In this document: in pieces, positions 19,657-28,785 of the stretch
Layout of the letters: each line of letters opens with the position of its first letter
Numbering within the stretch: the first letter of the stretch is position 1
Assembly: GCA_005880445.1 (NCBI GenBank)
Contig: VBGJ01000154.1
Span: 1 to 39,523 of the forward strand
DNA: 39,523 nucleotides
DNA from: Chloroflexota bacterium
Lineage (GTDB): Bacteria; Chloroflexota; Dormibacteria; Aeolococcales; Aeolococcaceae
Reading direction: 5' to 3'
The notes under the pieces: model-generated
What the model saw: only the letters and a program-made list of their open reading frames with translations
What the model was told of the DNA's origin: nothing
Databases searched by the model: none
Made by a program: the position numbers and the translations under genes

Positions 19657-20355
19657 CTACCCAGCCTGCTGCTCGACGTGCTGCCCCAACGCGCCCACAG
19701 CGAGACACAGCGGGCACGCCCCGCCGCTCCAGTCCTCCACCGCCGAGCGGCGACCGCGGCGGACAGCCCATACGCCGAGCCCGCCGGCAAGCAGCGCGGC
19801 GACGCCAATGGCCACCGGCACGGTCCAGTGGGCGAGCGCGTACTCCGCCGCAGGACCCAGGACGATCCCGAGAACCAGGTGGCTCTGCACGAAGATGGTG
19901 CTTCCCGCAAGCAAAAGAGGGAACAGCCACCGCAGCCGTAGCCCGGAGGTGCCGGCGGCGATCACGGTGGCGGTGCGAAGCCCAGGTGTCGCTCGCCCGG
20001 TGATGACAGCAGCGGCCCCGCGCCGGCGCAGCAAGGCACCGACGCGGTTCAGGCGAGGCTCGGTGAGCCCGACCCGGGCCCCGAACCGGCGGACCAGGAC
20101 GCGCCCCGGGCCGTGCGCAGCCAGCAGCAGCGCCCCGGTCCCGATGACGGCCGCGAGCTCGCAGCCGATAACCGCCGCCCACACTGGGAACCCGCCGGTG
20201 GCCACTCGGGCGCCGAGCACGAGCACGACGATGTCACCCGGCAGCGGAATCGGCACGCCTGCCTCGACGAGCACGACGACCCCAAGGATCGCGGGCCCGC
20301 CGGCAGCGGCGATGCCGCTGGCCGCCGCCGCTGCGACCAGTCCGAGCGGGCTCAT
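19657..20355 (-). CDS. DedA family (VTT domain) membrane protein
   Basis: 232 residues from ATG 20353-20355; a TTG three codons upstream is possible. An N-terminal hydrophobic segment is followed by the DedA/VTT signature (VVLVEAGVPIPLPGDIVVLV, re-entrant loop), a VIGCELAAVIGTGALLLAAH helix, an Arg-rich loop with RATPGLRTATVIAAG, and two C-terminal membrane helices. The tail CPLCLAVGALGQHVEQQAG is unusual. DedA proteins act in membrane lipid carrier recycling or proton-coupled transport; the substrate here is unknown. The gene is framed by elements A and B, and its start codon lies in a perfect 14-bp palindrome. It has no clear ribosome binding site. Confidence 0.85.
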   Translation of the reverse strand: MSPLGLVAAAAASGIAAAGGPAILGVVVLVEAGVPIPLPGDIVVLVLGARVATGGFPVWAAVIGCELAAVIGTGALLLAAHGPGRVLVRRFGARVGLTEPRLNRVGALLRRRGAAAVITGRATPGLRTATVIAAGTSGLRLRWLFPLLLAGSTIFVQSHLVLGIVLGPAAEYALAHWTVPVAIGVAALLAGGLGVWAVRRGRRSAVEDWSGGACPLCLAVGALGQHVEQQAG

Positions 20356-20366
20356 TGGATCCAATG
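20353..20366. promoter_or_regulatory. Perfect 14-bp palindrome CATTGGATCCAATG over the dedA start
   Basis: The sequence equals its own reverse complement over 14 bp and contains the dedA ATG at one end. It lies immediately beside element B. It could be an operator or chance; a 14-bp perfect palindrome is rare enough to note. Confidence 0.4.
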
Positions 20367-20370
20367 GAGA

Positions 20371-20497
20371 GGGCCGGCATGACGGGGGTGCTGGACACGC
20401 GGTCGGCGACGGCAGTCGCCGTCGCTCGCCGCTCGCGCTCGGCCCGACGGACCGGTCGGGCCTGCGCGATGGTCCTGCACCCCCGTCACCCCGGCCC
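20371..20497 (-). repeat. Structured element B (three-way junction), minus orientation
   Basis: The outer stem pairs 20371-20396 with 20472-20497: GGGCCGG/CCGGCCC, an internal loop, GACGGGGGTGC/GCACCCCCGTC, one T/T mismatch, and GGAC/GTCC (22 bp in all). Inside are two perfect hairpins: GCGACGGC/GCCGTCGC with a 4-nt loop (20406-20425) and GGCCCGAC/GTCGGGCC with a 6-nt loop (20441-20462). Read on the minus strand, the linker between them is GAGCGCGAGCGGCGA, close to the element A linker. The enclosed segment is 75 nt against 74 in A. It fills the gap between ftsH and dedA and would be transcribed in the same sense as those genes. Confidence 0.7.
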
Positions 20498-20516
20498 CCT
20501 GTTTAGGACGAGCTGG

Positions 20517-22427
20517 TCACGCTCCGGCTGCTTCGGCGGCGGCCTCGGCACCGGCCGCTGCGGCGGCCGCCTTGGCTTCCACCGCGGCGATGATCCGATC
20601 CATCTCCGGAGCGTCCATCGTCTCCACCTCGACGAGGCGCTCGGCCAGCGCTTCGAGCACGTGCTGCCGTTCGCGGAGCACCTGCTTGGCGCGGAGGAAC
20701 GCATCGGCGACCAGCTGATGCACCTCCTGGTCGATCTCGCCGGCGACGTCCTCGGAGTAGTTCCGCTGCTCACCGAAGTCACGCCCGAGGAACACCATCT
20801 CCTGGCGTTCACCGAACGTGAGCGGGCCGAGCTTGTCGCTCATGCCCCACTCGGTGACCATCTTGCGTGCGAGCTGCGTAGCCTTGCGAATGTCGTCCGA
20901 CGCGCCGGTCGTGATGTTGTGCTCGCCGAATATCAGCTCTTCGGAGCACCGGCCGCCGAGCATCTGCGCCAGCTGATCGATCAGCTCGGCCTTGCTCACG
21001 AGGTAACGGTCCTCCGTCGGCAGGCTCATGGTCCAGCCGAGCGCCATGCCGCGGCTGACGATCGTGATCTTGTGGACGGGATCCGTGTGCTCGAGTGTCT
21101 TGCCGACCAGCGCGTGGCCCATCTCGTGAAACGCGATGGTGCGCTTCTCCTTCTCGCTGATCATCCGGCTGCGCCGCTCCGGGCCGGCGATCACGCGTGC
21201 GATCGACTCCTCGAGGTCGTGCATCGTGATGACCTTGCGATTGGCGCGGGCGGCGAGGATCGCTGCCTCGTTGATCAGATTGGAGAGGTCAGCACCGCTG
21301 AACCCCGGGGTCTGCTTGCCCAGGACCTCGAGGTCGACCGATGAATCCAGCGGCTTGTTGCGCGCATGTACCTCGAGGATTGCGCGCCGCCCGCGAATGT
21401 CGGGCCGGTCGAGCATGACGTGGCGGTCGAAACGGCCGGGACGCAGCAGCGCGGGATCGAGGACGTCCGGACGGTTGGTCGCCGCAATGACGATGACATG
21501 AGTCGCCGTTTCGAAGCCGTCCATCTCCACCAGGAGCTGATTGAGGGTCTGCTCGCGCTCGTCGTGACCGCCGCCGAGTCCGGCTCCGCGCTGGCGGCCG
21601 ACCGCATCGATCTCGTCGACGAACACGATGCACGGTGAGTTCTTCTTCGCCTGATCGAAGAGATCGCGCACGCGGCTCGCGCCGACGCCGACGAACATCT
21701 CCACGAACTCAGAGCCGCTGATGCTGAAGAAGGGCACACCGGCTTCGCCGGCGACGGCCTTGCTGAGGAGAGTCTTGCCCGTCCCGGGCGGGCCGACCAG
21801 CAGCACCCCTTTGGGGATGCGCGCTCCGACGGCGGCGAACTTGTCCGGGTACTTGAGGAACTCGACGATCTCACCCAACTCCTGCTTTGCCTCGTCGACG
21901 CCGGCGACATCATTGAAGGTGATGGCCGGCTTGTCACCGGCGAGCAGGCGCGCCCTGCTCCGCCCGAAGGACAACGCCTGATTGTTGCCGCTCTGCGTCT
22001 GCCTGAAAATCCACAGGAGGATCAGCGCCATGAGCACGAACAGGATCAGGTTGGGAAGGATGACACTCAGCAAGAAGTTGCTCCCGCTGCCGGAATCGAT
22101 CTTGAAATTGTAGAAGTTGTTGGAGGCGAACTCCCGGCTGACTTCGTCACCAGAGGCAATCGTGGTCGAGTAGCGGTCGCCGTTCTTGTCGTACCAGATG
22201 ACTGTTTGACCATCGCCCTGAACCTCGGCAGCCTGGGTAGGGTTGGTCGCAATGCTGTTCGCGGCGTCGCTGCTGCCTCGAGCCGTGTTGGCCAGAGCCA
22301 GGTACAGCGTGCCGGCGGGTTGGTCCTTCGCCGACTCGCTGGGCAGATTCCTGTACAGGAGCGCAGCGATGATGATGACCGCGGCACCGATGAATAGGTA
22401 CGTGAGGCTGCGGCGCGAAGCTGGCAT
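20517..22427 (-). CDS. ftsH: ATP-dependent zinc metalloprotease FtsH
   Basis: Membrane-bound AAA+ protease for quality control of membrane and short-lived proteins. 636 residues. Two membrane segments (about 8-26 and 119-141) enclose a periplasmic domain. The AAA+ module has Walker A GPPGTGKT (212-219), Walker B IVFVDEID (267-274), the pore motif [10 protein letters not shown] and the [22 protein letters not shown]. The zinc site is HEMGH (434-438), with Met where many homologues have Ala. An Ala/Glu-rich tail ends the protein. The ATG is preceded at 8 nt by TAGACT, so the mRNA may be leaderless. In Firmicutes hpt usually lies between tilS and ftsH; it is absent here. Confidence 0.98.
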   Translation of the reverse strand: MPASRRSLTYLFIGAAVIIIAALLYRNLPSESAKDQPAGTLYLALANTARGSSDAANSIATNPTQAAEVQGDGQTVIWYDKNGDRYSTTIASGDEVSREFASNNFYNFKIDSGSGSNFLLSVILPNLILFVLMALILLWIFRQTQSGNNQALSFGRSRARLLAGDKPAITFNDVAGVDEAKQELGEIVEFLKYPDKFAAVGARIPKGVLLVGPPGTGKTLLSKAVAGEAGVPFFSISGSEFVEMFVGVGASRVRDLFDQAKKNSPCIVFVDEIDAVGRQRGAGLGGGHDEREQTLNQLLVEMDGFETATHVIVIAATNRPDVLDPALLRPGRFDRHVMLDRPDIRGRRAILEVHARNKPLDSSVDLEVLGKQTPGFSGADLSNLINEAAILAARANRKVITMHDLEESIARVIAGPERRSRMISEKEKRTIAFHEMGHALVGKTLEHTDPVHKITIVSRGMALGWTMSLPTEDRYLVSKAELIDQLAQMLGGRCSEELIFGEHNITTGASDDIRKATQLARKMVTEWGMSDKLGPLTFGERQEMVFLGRDFGEQRNYSEDVAGEIDQEVHQLVADAFLRAKQVLRERQHVLEALAERLVEVETMDAPEMDRIIAAVEAKAAAAAAGAEAAAEAAGA

Positions 22428-22435
22428 TGAATTTC

Positions 22436-22441
22436 AGTCTA
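22436..22441 (-). promoter_or_regulatory. -10 box (TAGACT) of ftsH
   Basis: TAGACTGAA on the minus strand lies 8 nt before the ATG. The same nine bases stand 9 nt before the GTG of the RNase Y-like gene. No convincing -35 is seen. Confidence 0.5.
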
Positions 22442-22448
22442 TCAGGGG

Positions 22449-22485
22449 CAAAGCGAGCGAACGCCATAGCCGTTCCCTCGCTTTG
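22449..22485. terminator. Hairpin between tilS and ftsH
   Basis: CAAAGCGAG (22449-22457) pairs with CTCGCTTTG (22477-22485), and after one mismatch GAACG pairs with CGTTC around a 7-nt loop. The hairpin is 34 nt beyond the tilS stop and just upstream of the ftsH -10 box. No T-run follows on the minus strand, so it may be a factor-dependent stop or an operator rather than an intrinsic terminator. Confidence 0.4.
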
Positions 22486-22518
22486 TGGCTTCGCGCAGGG
22501 GCCCGGCGTACCAACCCT

Positions 22519-23235
22519 TCACGGTGATTCGCAATCCCGTTCCCCGCGCAACAGCTGGCGCTGGCGGTCGGCGAGGGCGAGGAGCCGTCGTCGAGCTCCC
22601 GGCAGCACCGCCTCGATGGCGGGCAGGAGCTCATGCCGCACGCGAGTGCGCAGGAACCGGGCGTCACGGTTGCTGGGATCGTCGACGACCGCCAAACCGA
22701 GGGCGCGGCAATAGGCTTCGGTGTCGGTGCGCCACAGACGGAGCAGTGGTCGCGACAGCGGGCCGTCGCGCTCGCCCATGGCCGCCAGGCCGCGCGGTGA
22801 TCCCGAGGTGAGCGCGCGCATCAACACCGTCTCAGCCTGATCGTCTGCCGTGTGACCCAATGCGATCGCCGTCGCCCCCGCCTTCCGCGCGGCCGCGTGA
22901 AGCGCCCCGAGGCGCGCCGCGCGGGCGCGCTCCTGCAGCGAGCCGGCGGCGGCGGCCACCTGGACCCGGAGCCGCCGCAGCGGCAGGTCCGCGCGAGCAG
23001 TCAACGCCGCGACGACATCGGCCTCGGTGTCCGAGCCCTTTCGGAGCCCGTGATCCACGTGCGCCACCTCGAGCCGCCAGCCGCGCGGCGGTGCGAGCCG
23101 GATCAGGGCGTCGAGCATTGCCATCGAGTCGGGACCACCGCTGCACGCCACGAGGACGCTCTCGCCCGGACGGACTACCGCGCGGCGGTCCGCCGCTGCC
23201 GCCACCGCGCGCCGCACCCGGGCGACCGCCGCCAC
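22519..23235 (-). CDS. tilS: tRNA(Ile)-lysidine synthetase, short form
   Basis: Modifies C34 of the CAU-anticodon tRNA-Ile to lysidine with ATP, changing decoding from AUG to AUA. The PP-loop motif ACSGGPDSMAML, VAHVDHGLRKGSDTEAD, GHTADDQAETVLMRAL and VDDPSNRDARFLRTRVRHELLP are all present. GTG 23233-23235 was chosen because the open frame upstream runs through the two tRNA genes. That gives 238 residues, limited to the N-terminal catalytic domain and a short following region; the C-terminal domains of the longer E. coli-type enzyme are absent, as in other compact forms. It sits 32 nt after tRNA-Met. Confidence 0.93.
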   Translation of the reverse strand: MAAVARVRRAVAAAADRRAVVRPGESVLVACSGGPDSMAMLDALIRLAPPRGWRLEVAHVDHGLRKGSDTEADVVAALTARADLPLRRLRVQVAAAAGSLQERARAARLGALHAAARKAGATAIALGHTADDQAETVLMRALTSGSPRGLAAMGERDGPLSRPLLRLWRTDTEAYCRALGLAVVDDPSNRDARFLRTRVRHELLPAIEAVLPGARRRLLALADRQRQLLRGERDCESP

Positions 23236-23267
23236 CCGCTCGTTCTTGGGGAGCGCCGCGCCGTGCG

Positions 23268-23340
23268 TGGCGGTTCCTGGACTCGAACCAGGGACATACC
23301 GGGTATGAACCGGCTGCTCTACCACCTGAGCTAAACCGCC
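23268..23340 (-). tRNA. tRNA-Met(CAU), elongator type
   Basis: A 73-nt cloverleaf on the minus strand. Acceptor stem GGCGGTT/AACCGCC, D-arm GCTCAGGTGGTAGAGC, anticodon loop TTCATAC (CAU), T-arm CCTGGTTCGAGTCCAGG, discriminator A. CCA is not encoded. A paired 1:72 end (G:C) separates it from the initiator next to it. A CAU anticodon could also belong to the tRNA-Ile that TilS modifies, and sequence alone does not fully settle this. Confidence 0.93.
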
Positions 23341-23357
23341 GTGTGGGAGGGCTGGTG

Positions 23358-23429
23358 TTGCGGCGGCCGGACTCGAACCGGCGACCTTCGGGTTATGAGC
23401 CCGACGAGCTGCCACTGCTCCACGCCGCT
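23358..23429 (-). tRNA. Initiator tRNA-fMet(CAU)
   Basis: A 72-nt cloverleaf on the minus strand. The acceptor stem pairs GCGGCG/CGCCGC, but position 1:72 is an A/A mismatch, the bacterial initiator signature. The anticodon stem shows the three G:C pairs (GGG before loop CTCATAA and CCC after it) that direct the tRNA to the P site. T-arm GCCGG/CCGGC. CCA is not encoded. Confidence 0.94.
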
Positions 23430-23469
23430 CGAAGAGGATACCGCAGGCTCGATCAGGGTCAGGCCGACG

Positions 23470-23874
23470 TCAGCGCGGCGATGGCGAGGGGCTCGCGGTG
23501 GGGCTGGCGCGTGGTGACGGCGATGGAGAGAAGCTCGGCAGCGGTGCATAGACACCACCGGACGCCGGCGCCGTCTGGCCCGGCGGCGTTAGAACGAAAA
23601 TCTTCTCTCCTGGCAGAACGTATCCGAGCTTGCGCGCTTCCTCCTCGAGCCAGGCCGCGGTCTGCGCCTCGACGATCTCTCGCTGACGGTCGGATATTTG
23701 CTGCTGCAATGCGCTGTTCTGCTGTTGCAGCGCGGCCACCTGCGCGTCGAGGTGCCCCCCCTGCGCCGCCTGGCTGTAGATGCCGAATGCGACGACGCCG
23801 CAGAAGGCCGCGGCGATTCCGAGCCAGAGACGGCGTGCTGTGCCGCGGTTGGCGGTTGCACCGCGCTTGATGAT
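23470..23874 (-). CDS. Septum formation initiator (DivIC/FtsB-like) protein, start unclear
   Basis: A bitopic cell-division protein: a basic cytoplasmic stretch (KRGATANRGTARR), one membrane segment (LWLGIAAAFCGVVAFGIYS), a coiled coil (HLDAQVAALQQQNSALQQQI), then EEEARKLGYVLPGEKIFVL, the hallmark end of the FtsB/DivIC domain. A Ser/Pro-rich extracytoplasmic tail follows. No ATG, GTG or TTG precedes the membrane segment in this frame. The interval given starts at an ATC (23872-23874) that follows GAGGAA at 3 nt; the true start may differ or the 5' end may be damaged. The position between mazG and tRNA-Met/tilS matches divIC of Bacillus. About 134 residues. Confidence 0.75.
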   Translation of the reverse strand: MIKRGATANRGTARRLWLGIAAAFCGVVAFGIYSQAAQGGHLDAQVAALQQQNSALQQQISDRQREIVEAQTAAWLEEEARKLGYVLPGEKIFVLTPPGQTAPASGGVYAPLPSFSPSPSPRASPTASPSPSPR

Positions 23875-23933
23875 GGGTTCCTCGCTGAGACGTGAGCTGG
23901 ATCGTTTGCAGTCGCGCGACGAAAGGCGCCAAT

Positions 23934-23962
23934 AGGATGCGGGCTCCCGCGTCTTTTGACAA
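23934..23962 (-). promoter_or_regulatory. Candidate divIC promoter (TTGTCA-N17-CATCCT)
   Basis: The minus strand has TTGTCA at 23957-23962, just after the mazG stop, and CATCCT at 23934-23939, 17 nt apart. An overlapping TCCTAT at 19 nt spacing is an alternative. A leader of about 50 nt would follow. Confidence 0.35.
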
Positions 23963-23967
23963 GAGGA

Positions 23968-24780
23968 TCAGGTGGCGCGCCACCGCCGTCGCCACTCGGC
24001 GATGTCGAGGTCGTGTAGGTCCACGCCGTCCGCCCGTGCCTGGGATTCGAGCGTGCGAAAGCGCTCGGCGAACGCAGTGGACCGGCGCCGCAGAGAGTCC
24101 TCGGGGTTCACACGAAGCCGGCGCGCCAGCGCGACCACCGCGAAGAGCAATTCGCCGATCGCGTCCTCATGGCGCTGCGGGCTTTGCGTCCAGTCCTGAC
24201 CCTGCGCGTTCTCAGCGGTGACGCTCACCGCCATCGACTGCACGTCGCCAAGCGCGTCGTGCACACGCTCCAGCGCAGACTGCACCGATGGCGTCTCATC
24301 GAAGCCGACGCGCGCCGGGCGTTTCTGCACGCCTTGCGCAAATGCAAGCGCCGGCAGGGCATGCGGGACACCATCGAGCAACGACAGCCGAGGGTGATTC
24401 TCGGAGCGTTTCAGCTTCTCCCAGTTGACGACGACCTCGGCCGTCCCGTCCACCGCGACGTCGCCGAAGACATGCGGGTGGCGATGGATCATCTTGGCGC
24501 GGGCCACGTCGGCAACATCACCGATGTCGAACCCGCCGTCATCCTCCTGCGCGATGGCACAGTGCATGAGCACCTGGAGCAGCAGGTCGCCGAGCTCCTC
24601 ACGCAGAGTCGGCGCCCCCTTGTCATCGATGGCATCCAAGACCTCGTACGTCTCTTCCAGGAGATAGGGACGCAATGTGTGGTGCGTCTGCTCACGGTCC
24701 CACGGGCAACCACCCGGCGCGCGCAAGCGCTCCACTACCTCGTTCAGCGCCCGCATCGCGTCCACCGCTTCGTCTCGCAT
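23968..24780 (-). CDS. mazG: Nucleoside triphosphate pyrophosphohydrolase MazG
   Basis: Hydrolyses (d)NTPs to the monophosphates and pyrophosphate, as a house-cleaning or ppGpp-related enzyme. 270 residues from ATG 24778-24780, the normal two-domain length. The first domain shows the CPWDREQTHHTLRPYLLEET opening with EExxE metal ligands and EELGDLLLQVLMHCAIA; the second is similar but more divergent (DAIGELLFAVVALARRL with NPEDSLRRRSTAFAERFR). The gene begins 16 nt after the mfd stop and sits in the conserved mfd-mazG-divIC order. Confidence 0.95.
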   Translation of the reverse strand: MRDEAVDAMRALNEVVERLRAPGGCPWDREQTHHTLRPYLLEETYEVLDAIDDKGAPTLREELGDLLLQVLMHCAIAQEDDGGFDIGDVADVARAKMIHRHPHVFGDVAVDGTAEVVVNWEKLKRSENHPRLSLLDGVPHALPALAFAQGVQKRPARVGFDETPSVQSALERVHDALGDVQSMAVSVTAENAQGQDWTQSPQRHEDAIGELLFAVVALARRLRVNPEDSLRRRSTAFAERFRTLESQARADGVDLHDLDIAEWRRRWRAT

Positions 24781-24796
24781 GTCTGCGAGGGTATCG

Positions 24797-27700
24797 CTAT
24801 GCCGACATCCGCTGCCGCGCGCGTTGCAGGCGACCGAGCTCACGGAGCACACCGATCAGGATGTCACGCCATCCACCGCCACCACTCAGGTGCAGCTGCG
24901 TTGGCGTCGCCGTCACCGTCGACCGCCACTGGGCCGAGATGGCACGCAGGTCGAGGCCGTGGTCCAGCGGCAGCCGCACCACGACGCCCAGGCCACGTTC
25001 CGTCTCGACCGCGAGCGCCCCGGCGGTGGCGGCGAGCAGGCGCGCGCGCAGCGAGTAGATGAGCGCGTCGACGGGCGCCGGGTACGGACCGAAGCGGTCG
25101 ATCAGGCCGCGCACCCGTGCCTCGAGCTCCTGCTCGCTTGTGCACGCGGCCAGATCCTGGTAGCAGCGAAGCCGCAGTCGCTCGTCGGTGACGTAGTCGC
25201 CCGGCAGGTACGCGGCCAGCGGCAGCGAGACCGTCACCTGCGCCGGCGACTCGACGACCGGTCTGCCCTGCAGCGCCGTCACCGCCTGCGCGAGCATGTG
25301 GTTGTACATCTCCAGTCCCACCGCGGCGATCTCGCCGCTCTGCTCCTCACCAAGCAGATTGCCCGCGCCGCGAATCTCGAGGTCTCGCATCGCGAGCTTG
25401 AACCCGGACCCGAGATCCTGCAGGTCCGCGATCACGTCGAGGCGTTTGTCTGCCTTCTCGCTGAGGGAGTATGTCGAGTCCCGACTCGATGATCGTGGTG
25501 CAGAGGAGCACGTCGATGTCACCCGCCGTGAACGTGCGCATCACCGATGCGAGCTGGGCCTCCGGCATCTGTCCGTGCGCCACCTCGATGCGTGCCTCGG
25601 GTACGAGCCGGCGCAGCCGCTCCGCCTCGGCTTCGATGGCGGCGACGCGGTTGTGCACGTAGAAGGTCTGCCCGCCGCGCGCCAGCTCGCGCGTGATGAC
25701 CTCGCGCACCAGCGAGTCCTCGCGAGCGGTCACGTAGGTCTTGATCGGTTGGCGCTCCTCCGGAGGCGTCTGGATCACGGACAGATCGCGGATGCCCGCG
25801 AGCGACATGTGCAACGTTCGGGGAATGGGTGTTGCAGAGAGTGACAGCACGTCTACGGCGACGCGCAGCTCTTTGAACCGCTCCTTCTGGAGTACGCCGA
25901 AACGCTGCTCCTCGTCGATGATGACCAGTCCAAGATTGCGAAACTCGACATCACGCTGCAGCAGGCGATGCGTGCCGATGACGATGTCCACCGCGCCGCT
26001 GCGCAGCCCTGCCAGCGTGCGCGTGATCTCTTCGTCGGTGCAGAAGCGCGAGAGCTGGTGGACGGTGATCGGAAACGGCGCCAAGCGCTCGGTGAAGGTC
26101 ATGTGATGCTGCTGGCACAACACCGTCGTGGGCACGAGCACCGCCGTCTGCCGGCCCTCGATGGCTGCTTTGAACGCGGCACGGACCGCGAGCTCCGTCT
26201 TCCCGAAGCCGACGTCACCGGCCACGACGCGGTCCATCGGCCGCGCACTCTCCATGTCGCGCTTGATGTCTTCCATGACCAGCACCTGATCGGGCGTCTC
26301 CTCGTAAGGAAAGGACGCCTCGAGCTCTTGCTGCCACGCGCCATCGGCACCGTACGCATGCCCGTGCGCCGCCTCGCGCCGCGAGTACAGCGCGAGGAGC
26401 TCGCGCGCAACCTCCTCGGTGCGCTCCTTGACCCGCCGTTTGGTTCGCTCCCATTCGCCACTGCCCAGGCGCGACAACGACGGATGCGACTCTGCGCCGC
26501 CGACGTACCGGTCGACCCGATCGAGGTGCTCCACAGGGACGAAGAGCCGATCGGAGTCCGCGTACTCCAGCAGCATGTACTCGTGCTCCGCGCCCGAGTC
26601 ATCGGTGACGCTTCGCATCTCGATGAACCGGCCGATGCCGTGATCGCGATGGACGACAAGGTCGCCGGGCGCGTACTGGAGGACGAACGCCTCGCGCGCG
26701 GCGCGGCCCGTCGCGGCCCGGCGCGCACCGCGCGCCGACGTCGACTCGGCGCGTCGAACGCCCCGCGCGAGTGGAGAGCCACGGCGCTTGCTGGCGCCGA
26801 ACAGCTCCGTGTCAGCATAGACATCGACACCCGCGGTACCGGCGGTGAATCCCTGCGACAGATCCCCGGGGACGACCAGGCACGCCCCGCTGCCCAGCGG
26901 AGTCGCCGATGCGTCGAATTCGGCGGCGTCGATGGTGTCGAGCCCATGCTCAGCGGCGAGCTCTTCCACGCGACGCTGCTGCCGGGTGACGACGATCACT
27001 CCGTCGCCGCGGGCTTCGGCGTCGCGCACCGCGCGGGTGAACGCGTCGAAGCGTCCCGCATACGAGTCCACGCCGGTCCAGCCGAGATCTGCCAGTGCGC
27101 GCATGCTCGATGGCGCCTCGCGCACCGTGTCGAAGCCGGCTCGCGTGTCGAGCGCTTCCGCGAGCGACGCGACGTCGACCAGCCCGGTCCGCGCGCCGAG
27201 CGGCAGCTCGCCGCGCTCCTCCTCCTGCACCAGAAGTGCGGCGATCTCCTCCGCGTGTCGCTCGGCGACCCGCATGAGCCGCTCTCTGCCACCTGCGTAC
27301 AGCACGAGTCCGTCGCCGATGTGGTCGAGCAGCGTCGCCGGCCGGCTCCCTCCGAGGTACGGAAAGAACAGGTCGACGCCCTCGTCGTACGCGCCGTCGG
27401 CGAGGTGGCCGCGGTCGCGCTCCCACGCCTCGCGCACATCGTCGCGACAGGTGGCGAGGTCGAAGGCCTCGACCATGGAGAGCGCGGCGCGCACGGACTC
27501 GGGACGGAGATCCAGCTCTCGGGCCGGCCACACCTGCACCGCGGCCACCTTCGCCACCGACTCCTGCGTGTCCACGTCGAACTCGCGCAGGTCGTCGATC
27601 TCGTCGCCGAACCACTCGGCACGCCAGGGACGAGGGCGGTCGAGTCCGAAGACATCGACGATTCCCCCTCGCACTGCAAAGTCACCGGGCACCGACACGG

Positions 27701-28226
27701 CGGATTCACGGCGGTACCCGAGCGCGACTAGGCGCGCGAGAAACGCGTCGCGCGACGTGCGCGCACCCCGCGCGATCTCGGTGACGCCGTCGCGGACGAG
27801 CTGCGGCGTCAGCGTGGGTCGCAGCAAGGCCTGTGGTGACGCCACGACGACCAGCGGCGTCCCGCTGCCCAGCGACGCCAGCGTCGCGAGGCGCCGCCGG
27901 GTCACCTCCTCGGACGGTGGGGTGCGATCGAACGGCGGTGTGTCCGCTGCGGGAAACAGCGCCACCGCGGCCGCCGCATCCCAGACGCCGACGTCCGCAT
28001 ACATCGGCTCGATGTCCGTGGTGATCACCAGGACGTTCCGCTGGGTGCGCTCGCGCAGCCACCAGGCGAGCAGCGACACGGCCCCCGAGGGAACCCCGGT
28101 GACCACGTCACCGCGCCCCTCGACCATCGCGCGCAATTGCTCGATTCGGTCGAGCCGCTCGCGCAGCGACGTCGCGACGGCCGTCGCCACCCTGCCGGCC
28201 GCTCCGGCCTCAGAGGTTCGCTGCAC
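24797..28226 (-). pseudogene. mfd: Transcription-repair coupling factor, disrupted by deletion and frameshift in helicase motif VI
   Basis: Mfd removes stalled RNA polymerase and recruits UvrA. The first 919 residues are intact: UvrB-like N-terminal domains, the RNAP-interaction domain ([16 protein letters not shown]), Walker [10 protein letters not shown] (670-678), DEEQ (771-774), SATPIPRT and motif V ending [10 protein letters not shown]. Near 25470 about 45 residues that should contain QLRGRVGRS (motif VI) are missing, and the reading frame changes. Homology resumes at [14 protein letters not shown] and the C-terminal TRCF domain then runs intact to 24797. The missing stretch is about 130 nt and 2 mod 3. 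As it stands no full protein is made. The GTG start overlaps the pth end by 17 nt. Assembly error is a serious alternative. Confidence 0.9.
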
Positions 28227-28785
28227 GGTTGTAAGTGCTCATCGCCTGCTCCGCTCCTTCGCGAATGATGGCGACGACGGCATCGGCCGCGCGGGCGATG
28301 ATCGTTGGGAGGCGCTCGCGCTCCTCCCGGTCGAAGCTGTCGAGCACGTGCTCCACGAGGTCGCCGTCCTCGCCCGGATGCCCGACGCCGATGCGCACGC
28401 GCGTGAAGTCGGATGTGCGCCACGCATCGATCAGCGACTGCACCCCGTGATGTCCCGCCGCGCTGCCGCCGCGCTTGATCTTCATCACCCCCAGCGGAAA
28501 GTCCGCTTCGTCGTGCACGACGATCACGTCGCGCGGAGGGATGCCGAGCTTCGTGGTGAGATGCACGCCGGCACGACCACTGAGGTTCATGTACGTCTGC
28601 GGGCGCGCCGTGATCACGTCGAACCCCTCGAGGGTCCCTACGCTCACAGATGCGGGGCCATCACGACGGCGGCGCCCGAAGCGACCCCGCCGCTCCAGCT
28701 CATCGAGGCACATCCATCCGACGTTGTGGCGGGTGCGCGCGTACTCGCCCCCGCGATTGCCAAGTCCGAGCACGAGCGCCGGCAC
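28210..28785 (-). CDS. pth: Peptidyl-tRNA hydrolase
   Basis: Releases peptides from prematurely dissociated peptidyl-tRNA. 191 residues. Conserved sites are visible: [19 protein letters not shown] (Asn and catalytic His), [21 protein letters not shown] (catalytic Asp) and [13 protein letters not shown]. The second position of the usual GNPG motif is Arg (GNRG), a mild departure. The GTG start overlaps the ybeY stop (TAGTG), and the 3' end overlaps mfd by 17 nt, so the three genes are tightly coupled. Confidence 0.96.
   Translation of the reverse strand: MPALVLGLGNRGGEYARTRHNVGWMCLDELERRGRFGRRRRDGPASVSVGTLEGFDVITARPQTYMNLSGRAGVHLTTKLGIPPRDVIVVHDEADFPLGVMKIKRGGSAAGHHGVQSLIDAWRTSDFTRVRIGVGHPGEDGDLVEHVLDSFDREERERLPTIIARAADAVVAIIREGAEQAMSTYNRAANL

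Noticed and set aside
22519-23415. tilS starting at 23415
   Set aside because: The longer frame runs through both tRNA genes; its extra residues are translated tRNA sequence.
24797-28226. Programmed frameshift in mfd (and in the UPF0182 gene)
   Set aside because: A programmed shift keeps all residues. Here a conserved block is missing as well as the frame, so a deletion is needed.
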